Part shown: positions 1 through 5,670 of the stretch, one piece after another
How the letters are laid out: each line of letters starts with the position of its first letter
Numbering within the stretch: position 1 is the first letter of the stretch
Assembly: GCA_030040415.1 (NCBI GenBank)
Contig: JASHTT010000252.1
Coordinates: forward strand, 1-5,768
DNA: 5,768 nucleotides
From: Streptosporangiaceae bacterium
GTDB lineage: Bacteria; Actinomycetota; Actinomycetes; Streptosporangiales; Streptosporangiaceae
Reading direction: 5' to 3'
Position numbers and translations under genes: made by a program
Notes under the pieces: model-generated
Told to the model about the DNA's origin: nothing
What the model saw: only the letters and a program-made list of their open reading frames with translations
Database searches by the model: none

Positions 1-1202
1 CGGGGATCCTCGCGCTGGCTTTCAACTTGCGGCTGGCCATCACCGGGCTGCCGCCGGTCTTCCCCGAGCTCGAGTCCGTACTGCACGTATCAGCCGGCAG
101 CCTGGCCGTGCTCGCGGCGTTGCCCGTGCTGTGCTTCGGCGTGTTCTCCGGCACGGCGGCTCCGCTGGCCCGCCGGTTCGGCGAGGAGCGGGTGCTCGGC
201 GCCGCGCTCTGCCTGCTCGCGCTTGGCCTGGTGGCCCGCGGCCTGGCGCCGTCGGTACTGCTATTCCCCGGCACGATCGTGGCTGGCGGCTCGATCGCGC
301 TGCTGAACGTGCTGCTGCCGAGCCTGGTGAAGCGGCGGATGCCAGCACGGGCTGGCTTGGTGATCGGGTGCTACCTGCTCATGCTGGCGGTCGGGGCGAT
401 CGTCGCCTCGCTGATCGCCGTGCCGTTGTTCACCGCGGCAGGCAGCGGGCACGCGGCCGCGGGGCTCAACCTGGCTATCTGGGCGGCCCCGGCGCTGCTC
501 GCGGCGCTGATCTGGACGCCGCAGTTGCGGTACCGGACGACGCCGGAGCCCGGCGACGCGGGGATCGCAGGGCCCGGGCGGGGCGCGCGTGGCGGTGCCC
601 TCGCGATGGGCCGCAGCTTCCTGGCCTGGCAGGTGACGCTGTTCATGGGGTTTCAGAGCCTGGCCTACTACGCGACGCTGTCCTGGTTCCCCACGATGTT
701 CCGGGACCGGGGCGTGACCGCTGCGCACGCCGGTGACCTGCTCGCGCTCATGAACCTGGGCAATGCGGTGACCGCGATGCTGCTTCCCGTGCTGGCGCAG
801 CGCGCGAAGGACCAGCGCGCGCTGGCGGTGCTGTCCGCGGCGGCGACGGGGGCGGGCCTCGCGGGAGCCGCGTTCGCGCCAACCGCCGGCGCTGCGGAGT
901 TCATGGTGCTGCTCGGCCTCGGCCAGGGCGCCACGCTCGGGCTTGCGATCTTCTACACGATGGCGAGGGCACCCGATGCGCGCACTGCGGCGTCGTTGTC
1001 GGCGTTCGCGCAGGGGGCTGGGTACCTCATCGCGAGCACCGGTCCGCTGGCTATTGGATTCCTGCACACGGCGACCGGCGGCTGGACCGTGCCGAACTGG
1101 GTGCTGCTGTGCGTCGCGGTGGTCGAACTGATCACCGGCTGGCTTGCGGGCCGGGCGCGGATGGTACCCAAGCCCGGTCAGTCGCCGGCCGAAGTGACCT
1201 GA
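1..1202 (+). CDS. MFS transporter, CynX/NimT-like, 5'-truncated by the window edge
   Basis: This is an integral membrane transporter of the major facilitator superfamily, closest in style to the CynX/NimT (cyanate/2-nitroimidazole) group; the real substrate cannot be told from sequence. The frame is open from base 3 to the TGA at 1200-1202, giving 399 visible residues. A TTG at 27 is not the start: the codons before it read 'ALAFNLRLAITG', matching the first-helix 'NLR' motif of this family, so the true start lies a short way upstream of the window. Alternating hydrophobic helices follow, with the loop-2/3 motif 'PLARRFGEERVL' (about residues 54-65) and 'LLPSLVKRR' after the fourth helix. A polar Gly/Arg-rich central cytoplasmic loop (about residues 177-202) separates the two six-helix halves. 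The second half begins 'AWQVTLFMGFQSL', again typical of the family. It ends 17 bp from the convergent DUF1707 gene. The family assignment is firm; the specific symbol cynX is not justified. Confidence 0.9.
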   Translation, partial: GILALAFNLRLAITGLPPVFPELESVLHVSAGSLAVLAALPVLCFGVFSGTAAPLARRFGEERVLGAALCLLALGLVARGLAPSVLLFPGTIVAGGSIALLNVLLPSLVKRRMPARAGLVIGCYLLMLAVGAIVASLIAVPLFTAAGSGHAAAGLNLAIWAAPALLAALIWTPQLRYRTTPEPGDAGIAGPGRGARGGALAMGRSFLAWQVTLFMGFQSLAYYATLSWFPTMFRDRGVTAAHAGDLLALMNLGNAVTAMLLPVLAQRAKDQRALAVLSAAATGAGLAGAAFAPTAGAAEFMVLLGLGQGATLGLAIFYTMARAPDARTAASLSAFAQGAGYLIASTGPLAIGFLHTATGGWTVPNWVLLCVAVVELITGWLAGRARMVPKPGQSPAEVT

Positions 1203-1219
1203 CCCGGCGGCTTGCTGCG

Positions 1220-1849
1220 CTAGGAGTACGGCCTCGGCTGCCGTGTGAGCCACTGCCAGAATGAGCGCCGCGGCAGCCGGACCACCAGGTTGCCGCCGAT
1301 AATCCGGCCGGAGACCTCGACCCGCAGGGTTACCGGCCCCGGACGGTCGGTGCCCTTGCCGAAATGCATGTTGCCGCCGCGCATGGCCAGGTCGTCCGTG
1401 TCGACGACGATCCCCGGCCTGGTCACCAGGGTCAGGTTGCCGCCGCGCAGGTCCGCGTCGACGCTCAGGGTCGGCTGGCTGACCACGGCCTGCGTGAGGT
1501 CGAGCTTGACGTTGCCGCCGGCAACCTTGGCCTCGATGTTCGCCGGCACGACCCAGCGGCCGGCCCGCGTTATGTTGCCGCCACGCGAGTCGAACCTGAC
1601 GAGCTCCTTTGCCTGCGGTGGGACCGGGCTGCCTGGCTGAACGGGCGTGTCCGGCAGGTCGGTGGTGAGCACAGCGAGCTCGCTGAGCGTCTTCGCGCCG
1701 AGCGCCGCCTCCAGCCGCTCGTCGAGTTCCTCGGGAGTCAGGCGGCCGTCACCCGCCGCCACCCGCAGCAGCTCCACGGTCGCGTCCCGGTCGGCGTGCG
1801 AGGCCCGCAGCTCGGGGGTCCGGGCGGCGTCTCCCGGGCTGGCAGTCAT
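1220..1849 (-). CDS. DUF1707 protein with GGN-repeat, LiaF-like C-terminal domain
   Basis: The protein has 209 residues from the ATG at 1849. Residues about 14-66 are a DUF1707 (SHOCT-like) domain: 'LRASHADRD' opens it, then 'GRLTPEELDERLEAALGAKTLSEL' in the usual spacing, closing with 'TTDLP'. A Pro/Gln-rich linker (67-80) leads to a beta-rich C-terminal half resembling the LiaF/DUF2154-type region seen in related proteins. In it the tripeptide GGN recurs at residues 90-92, 111-113, 136-138, 158-160 and 185-187. The end is basic and aromatic ('RRSFWQWL'). There is no signal peptide or membrane helix, so a cytoplasmic location is inferred; many relatives carry membrane helices. The function is unknown; LiaF-like relatives are linked to envelope-stress signalling, which is only a hint. 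The ATG is preferred over an in-frame GTG at 1885 because it sits just before the conserved domain and 7 nt after a -10-like box. The gene diverges from dxs and converges on the transporter. Confidence 0.88.
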   Translation of the reverse strand: MTASPGDAARTPELRASHADRDATVELLRVAAGDGRLTPEELDERLEAALGAKTLSELAVLTTDLPDTPVQPGSPVPPQAKELVRFDSRGGNITRAGRWVVPANIEAKVAGGNVKLDLTQAVVSQPTLSVDADLRGGNLTLVTRPGIVVDTDDLAMRGGNMHFGKGTDRPGPVTLRVEVSGRIIGGNLVVRLPRRSFWQWLTRQPRPYS

Positions 1850-1856
1850 GCCGAAT

Positions 1857-1862
1857 ACTCTA
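1857..1862 (-). promoter_or_regulatory. Candidate -10 box for the DUF1707 gene (possible leaderless start)
   Basis: On the minus strand TAGAGT matches the actinobacterial TAnnnT -10 pattern, and only 7 nt (ATTCGGC) separate it from the ATG at 1849. No purine-rich Shine-Dalgarno sequence lies in between, so transcription may start at the A of the ATG and give a leaderless mRNA. At the usual 17-nt spacing the -35 hexamer would be GTGCCG (1880-1885), a poor match to TTGACA. This is inferred from motif and spacing. Confidence 0.4.
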
Positions 1863-1878
1863 GGGCCGAGCCGGGCTG

Positions 1879-1900
1879 CCGGCACTCACTCGAATGCCGG
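1879..1900. repeat. Inverted repeat with 6-bp arms in the divergent promoter region
   Basis: CCGGCA (1879-1884) and TGCCGG (1895-1900) are perfect 6-bp inverted arms separated by 10 nt. The left arm covers the place where the -35 element of the DUF1707 promoter would fall, so a repressor or activator site is conceivable. Arms this short and GC-rich arise readily by chance in such DNA. Confidence 0.3.
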
Positions 1901-1911
1901 AACCGCATCTG

Positions 1912-1928
1912 CCAGGGTCCGAACCTGG
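1912..1928. promoter_or_regulatory. Candidate operator: 17-bp imperfect palindrome
   Basis: The sequence CCAGGgTC-c-GAaCCTGG is an inverted repeat with 7 of 8 matching positions per arm around a single central base. It lies in the divergent dxs/DUF1707 intergenic region, about 10 bp upstream of where the dxs -35 element should be, and upstream of the other promoter as well. That size, symmetry and position suit a dimeric transcription-factor site. The regulator is not encoded in the window and the motif is not one I can assign to a known family. Confidence 0.4.
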
Positions 1929-1960
1929 TGGCTGGCGTAACTGCCGCTGCCCGGCGGAAA

Positions 1961-1966
1961 TAGAAT
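1961..1966 (+). promoter_or_regulatory. dxs: Candidate -10 box for dxs
   Basis: TAGAAT matches the TATAAT consensus at five of six positions and stands in a short A-rich patch (GGAAATAGAAT) that is unusual in this GC-rich region. It predicts a transcript start near 1973-1976 and a 5' leader of about 43-46 nt before the GTG at 2019. The hexamer at 17-nt spacing (1938-1943, TAACTG) is a poor -35 match, so the promoter may be weak or activator-dependent. Confidence 0.5.
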
Positions 1967-2005
1967 CTGTGGTCAACCCCGCGCCAGGCCGCGGCCCATG
2001 ATCAC

Positions 2006-2011
2006 GAGGAG
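2006..2011 (+). promoter_or_regulatory. dxs: Shine-Dalgarno sequence deciding the dxs start
   Basis: GAGGAG lies 7 nt before the GTG at 2019-2021, near-ideal spacing. The in-frame ATG at 1998 has only C/G-rich sequence upstream (GCCGCGGCCC) with no purine-rich site, and this SD would then fall inside the coding region. The GTG is therefore the preferred start. Confidence 0.75.
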
Positions 2012-2018
2012 CGGATCG

Positions 2019-3977
2019 GTGACATTGCTGGAGAGCATCCACAGCCCGCGCGACGTCAAGGAGCTAACGGCTGAGGAGTTGCCCCAGCTAGCCAGCGAGA
2101 TTCGCGATCTGCTCATCAAGGTGGTCTCGAGGAACGGCGGCCATCTTGGCCCCAATCTGGGCGTCGTCGAACTGACGATCGCGCTGCACCGGGTCTTCGA
2201 CTCGCCGGTTGACCGGATCATCTTCGATACCGGCCATCAGTCCTACGTGCACAAGCTGCTGACCGGCCGCTTTCCGGACTTTGACAGCCTGAGGCAAGGC
2301 GGCGGCGTGTCCGGGTACCCGAACCGGGCCGAGTCCGAGCATGACGTAGTCGAGAACTCGCACGCCTCCACCAGCCTGTCCTATGCGGACGGCCTGGCCA
2401 AGGCCTACGAGGTGCGCGGCGAGTCCAACCGGCGGGTCGTCGCGGTGATCGGGGACGGCGCTCTGACCGGCGGGATGGCTTGGGAGGCGCTGAACAACAT
2501 CGCCGGCGCGAAGCACCGCCCGCTGATCGTGGTGGTGAACGACAACGGGCGGTCCTACCAGCCGACCATCGGCGGGCTGGCTGACCACCTCGCCACGGTT
2601 CGCGTGTCGCAGCGCTACGAGCAAGTGCTCGACTACATCAAGAGCTCGCTCACGCACACCCCGCTCGTCGGCCCGCCGCTGTTCGAGACCTTGCATGGAA
2701 TCAAGAAGGGCCTCAAGGACGTCCTCCAGCCGCAGGTGCTGTTGGAGGACCTCGGCCTGAAGTACCTGGGCCCGGTCGAGGGGCACGATGAGCACGCCGT
2801 CGAGCACGCACTGCGGCGGGCCCGCGGTTTCGGCGGCCCGGTGCTGGTGCACGTCATCACGCGCAAGGGCTTTGGCTATCCGCCGGCCGAGGAGAACGAC
2901 GAGGACTGCCTGCACCAGGTCTCCCCGTCCCGGCCAACTGCGGCCGTGACGCGCACCGGCCAGTCCGGACGCGGGCAGCAGCCAGCCGGTTCACCGCAGC
3001 CTGCCCGCTACCGTCCGTGGACGCAGGTGTTCGGCGAGGAACTAGCGGCCATCGGCGCGCGGCGGCCAGACGTGGTGGCAGTGACCGCGGCGATGCTGCA
3101 CCCGACCGGCCTGAACTACTTCGCCAGCCTGTTCCCCGAGCGGGTGTTCGACGTCGGGATCGCTGAACAGCACGCGGTGACGAGCGCGGCCGGCCTCGCG
3201 ATGGGTGGCTTGCACCCCGTCGCCGCCATCTACTCGACGTTCCTGAACCGGGCCTTCGACCAGGTCCTCATGGACGTGGCCCTGCACCGGCTGCCGGTGA
3301 CCTTCGTGCTCGACCGTGCGGGCGTCACCGGCCCGGATGGCGCCAGCCACCACGGCATGTGGGACGGCTCCATCCTGCAGGTCGTGCCGGGCCTGCGGAT
3401 AGCCGTGCCGCGGGACGCGAGCCGGGTCGCCGAGCTGCTGAAAGAGGCCGTGGCGATCGACGACGGGCCGACGGTGCTGCGCTTCCCGGGCAAGCTGGCC
3501 GGGCCGGACCTCCCGGCGATCGACCAGCTAGGCGCGATGGACGTGCTGCGGGTGCCGGCCACGACGGCGCGGCGCGACGTGCTGCTCCTCGGCGCCGGCC
3601 CGATGGCCGGCGTGTGCGCCGAGGCTGCGGACCGGATGGCCGACCACGGTATCGGCGTCACGGTCGTCGACCCGCGCTGGGTCAAGCCGCTGGACGAGGC
3701 GCTGATCGTCGCCGCGAGCCAGCACTCGCTGGTGGCAACCGTCGAGGACAACGGCAGGGTCGGCGGGTTCGGCGACGCGGTCGCCAGGCTGCTTCGGGAC
3801 CACGACATCGAGACGCCGGTCCGGACCTTCGGGCTGCCACAGGAGTTCCTGACGCATGGCGAGCGGGCTGAGTTGCTGGAGAAATTCGGGCTTGTGCCAC
3901 AGCGGCTCGCCAGGGTGATCACCGAACTGGTCGCGAGCCGATCTGCCGAGCTAGCAGCCGAGCAGCAGGAAGCCTAG
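2019..3977 (+). CDS. dxs: 1-deoxy-D-xylulose-5-phosphate synthase
   Basis: DXS is a cytoplasmic thiamine-diphosphate enzyme that condenses pyruvate with glyceraldehyde 3-phosphate to DXP, the entry step of the MEP isoprenoid pathway (also feeding thiamine and pyridoxal synthesis). From the GTG at 2019 the protein has 652 residues, a normal length. Its N-terminus 'TLLESIHSPRDVKEL' matches relatives. The N-terminal ThDP domain shows 'GGHLGPNLGVVEL' (active-site His at residue 42), 'GDGALTGG' (GDG at 145-147) and 'NDN' at 174-176. The transketolase-like pyrimidine domain shows 'FDVGIAEQHAV' with the catalytic Glu at 383, then 'DRAGVTGPDGASHHG' with Asp 440 and His 444 in the substrate pocket, and Arg 488. 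The C-terminal transketolase domain follows ('VVDPRWVKPLDEAL'). All expected catalytic residues are present. The oddity is the interdomain linker (about 299-332), where the usual FDPxTG segment is replaced by a Gly/Gln/Pro-rich stretch. The gene appears monocistronic: divergent from DUF1707 and convergent with murJ. Confidence 0.97.
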   Translation: MTLLESIHSPRDVKELTAEELPQLASEIRDLLIKVVSRNGGHLGPNLGVVELTIALHRVFDSPVDRIIFDTGHQSYVHKLLTGRFPDFDSLRQGGGVSGYPNRAESEHDVVENSHASTSLSYADGLAKAYEVRGESNRRVVAVIGDGALTGGMAWEALNNIAGAKHRPLIVVVNDNGRSYQPTIGGLADHLATVRVSQRYEQVLDYIKSSLTHTPLVGPPLFETLHGIKKGLKDVLQPQVLLEDLGLKYLGPVEGHDEHAVEHALRRARGFGGPVLVHVITRKGFGYPPAEENDEDCLHQVSPSRPTAAVTRTGQSGRGQQPAGSPQPARYRPWTQVFGEELAAIGARRPDVVAVTAAMLHPTGLNYFASLFPERVFDVGIAEQHAVTSAAGLAMGGLHPVAAIYSTFLNRAFDQVLMDVALHRLPVTFVLDRAGVTGPDGASHHGMWDGSILQVVPGLRIAVPRDASRVAELLKEAVAIDDGPTVLRFPGKLAGPDLPAIDQLGAMDVLRVPATTARRDVLLLGAGPMAGVCAEAADRMADHGIGVTVVDPRWVKPLDEALIVAASQHSLVATVEDNGRVGGFGDAVARLLRDHDIETPVRTFGLPQEFLTHGERAELLEKFGLVPQRLARVITELVASRSAELAAEQQEA

Positions 3978-4005
3978 CGCCGCAGCCCGGGCATGCCGGC
4001 CGGCT

Positions 4006-5670
4006 TCATCGCACCGCCAGCCGGGTCCGGACCATCCTGGTGACCTGGCTGACTTCGGAAACCCCGAGCAGGCTCGCCGTCACGAGGTAGAGCAGCAGGC
4101 CGCCGGTGCCGCCGACCGCTACGACAGCCAGCGAGGACAGTGTCCCGGCGGGCATGACGTGGTCGATCACCACCCAGCTGGCGATGGCGAACAGCATCCC
4201 CGGGATGCCCGCGATGTGCATGCGCAGCAACGTGGAGTTGATCCGCGGGGTATCCAGCCCGCCCACCCGGCGGCTCAGGATCCGCCACAGCCATACGGCC
4301 ATCACAAGGCTCGAGACACCGAAGCCGACGCCGAGTCCTGCCACCACGTAGGCGGCCGGCAGCACCAGCAATGCGGTGAAGCTCGCCGCGATGCGAACCG
4401 CCATCGAAATCACGCCGATCACCGCCGGGGTCCGGGAGTCGTGCATCGCGTAGAAGGCCCGGAGCAGCAAGTTGAAGAGCGTGTACGGGAGCAGGCCCAG
4501 GCAGAAGATGCCGAAGATGACGCCAAGGTAGCGGGCCGAGGCGGGGGAGGTGCTGCCGTGCCCGAACACGGCCTGCGCCATCGGGGGCCCGAGGACGGCG
4601 AGGATCATGGCCGAGGGCACGATGATCACTGACGACAGCCTTGTGGCCTTGGAGAAATCCCTGGTGAGCAGGCTGTGCTGGGCCGCCGCCGCGTGCTCGC
4701 TCATCCGCGGCAGCATCGCGGTGATCACCGAGACTCCCACGATCGCGTACGGCAGCTGGAACAGCAGCCACGCGTTGCTGAACGCCGCGTACCCGGCGCC
4801 CGCACAGGTCTTGCACACTCGCGAGCCAGCGTCGTTCGACACGATCGTCGTGGTCAGCAGCGACAGCTGGGTGGCCACGATGTAGACGAACATCCAGCCG
4901 CCCATCCGGCCAACCTCCGCGACCTCGGCGCGGCGGAAGTCGAACCGCGGCCGCCAGCGGAAGCCCACCCGGTGCATGGCAGGCCACAAGGCCGCGGTCT
5001 GGGCAGCTATGCCGAGCGTCGTCCCGATCGCGAGCAGCTGGACCTCGGCAGGTGAGATGTCCTGCGGGGTGCGCCCGGTACCCGCGGTGAAGATCAGCGC
5101 CAGCCCCACGCCGATCACGACGACGTTGTTGACGATCGGCGTCCACATGGGCGCGGCGAAGCTGCCCCTGGCGTTGAGGATCGCGCCGGCCAGCGAGCTC
5201 ACGCCGTAGAAGAAGATCTGCGGCAGAAAGAAGTAGGTAAAGATCACCGTGAGGTGGTAGGTGGCAGCGCTGCCGATGCCGTGCCCGTAGATCGCGGTCA
5301 GCGGCACGGAGGCTGCCGTCGCGGCCGCGGTGATCGCGCCGAGCGCCAGCACTCCGAGGGTGAAGATCCGCTGGTCGTAGGCCTCACCGCCGTCTCGCTC
5401 CCGGCGCGCGGCGCTGACCAGGAGCGGCACCACCACGCTTGTCAGGATGCCGCCGAGTGCGAGGTTGTAGACAGCGTTCGGCAGGTTGTTGGCCACGTTG
5501 TAGGCATTGCCGAGGGCTTGCGTGCCGATCGCGTACAGGAGGACTGCCGTGCGCAGGAACCCGGTGAACCGCGAGCCCACCGTGCCGAGCGCCATCACCC
5601 CGCTGGAGCGGACCAGGCTCGGGTTCCGGGGCGCCGCCACCCTGCGGACGCGGCGCTCCGCAGTCGTCAT
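4006..5670 (-). CDS. murJ: Lipid II flippase MurJ (MviN family, MOP superfamily)
   Basis: MurJ moves undecaprenyl-linked lipid II across the cytoplasmic membrane for peptidoglycan assembly. The 554-residue protein has about 14 hydrophobic segments, the family number. Recognisable blocks are 'SLVRSSGVMALGTVGSRFTGFLR' in segments before and within helix 1 (Arg 34 and Arg 40 align with E. coli R18 and R24), 'NVANNLPN' followed by 'GGILTSVVVPLL' in helix 2, 'FSNAWLLFQLPYAIVGVSVITAMLPRMS' around helix 8, and 'RAFYAMHDSRTPA' near 404-415. It is a core-only form: the long C-terminal pseudokinase extension of mycobacterial MviN is absent. The ATG at 5670 is the only possible start upstream, since no in-frame start precedes it before a TGA at 5766-5764. 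It has no Shine-Dalgarno site, but it overlaps a possible upstream stop as ATGA. Asn 55 stands where E. coli has Asp 39, and Cys 286/Cys 289 form a CxxC in a predicted outside loop. A paralogue with a related lipid-carrier substrate is possible. Confidence 0.92.
   Translation of the reverse strand: MTTAERRVRRVAAPRNPSLVRSSGVMALGTVGSRFTGFLRTAVLLYAIGTQALGNAYNVANNLPNAVYNLALGGILTSVVVPLLVSAARRERDGGEAYDQRIFTLGVLALGAITAAATAASVPLTAIYGHGIGSAATYHLTVIFTYFFLPQIFFYGVSSLAGAILNARGSFAAPMWTPIVNNVVVIGVGLALIFTAGTGRTPQDISPAEVQLLAIGTTLGIAAQTAALWPAMHRVGFRWRPRFDFRRAEVAEVGRMGGWMFVYIVATQLSLLTTTIVSNDAGSRVCKTCAGAGYAAFSNAWLLFQLPYAIVGVSVITAMLPRMSEHAAAAQHSLLTRDFSKATRLSSVIIVPSAMILAVLGPPMAQAVFGHGSTSPASARYLGVIFGIFCLGLLPYTLFNLLLRAFYAMHDSRTPAVIGVISMAVRIAASFTALLVLPAAYVVAGLGVGFGVSSLVMAVWLWRILSRRVGGLDTPRINSTLLRMHIAGIPGMLFAIASWVVIDHVMPAGTLSSLAVVAVGGTGGLLLYLVTASLLGVSEVSQVTRMVRTRLAVR

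Noticed and set aside
27..29. TTG as the start of the transporter gene
   Set aside because: The frame stays open to the window edge, and the preceding codons encode the conserved first helix leading into the NLR motif, so the gene is truncated rather than starting here.
261..1253. 330-codon minus-strand open frame opposite the transporter
   Set aside because: Low-complexity Arg/Gln/His-rich translation opposite a well-supported membrane protein; a shadow frame.
1899..1904. GGAACC as an ECF sigma factor -35 element for dxs
   Set aside because: No matching -10 (GTC or GTT type) appears 16-17 nt downstream; the TAGAAT at 1961 is a better promoter signal.
2088..2915. 275-codon minus-strand open frame opposite dxs
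   Set aside because: It is antisense to strongly conserved DXS motifs and shows no domain of its own.
2062..3950. Several CTA leucine codons in dxs as a sign of foreign origin or tRNA-based control
   Set aside because: About five in 652 codons, mostly within GCTAGC-like contexts, with no TTA codon noticed; overall codon use otherwise matches the neighbours.
3985..4004. G/C palindromes between dxs and murJ as a bidirectional terminator
   Set aside because: The best stem I can draw is 4 bp (CCGG/CCGG around GCATG), with no T tract on either side.
3974..5146. 390-codon minus-strand open frame inside murJ
   Set aside because: Its product is Arg/Gly/Pro/His-rich with no recognisable domain, and it lies in a shifted frame of the convincing murJ gene: a shadow frame of GC-rich DNA.
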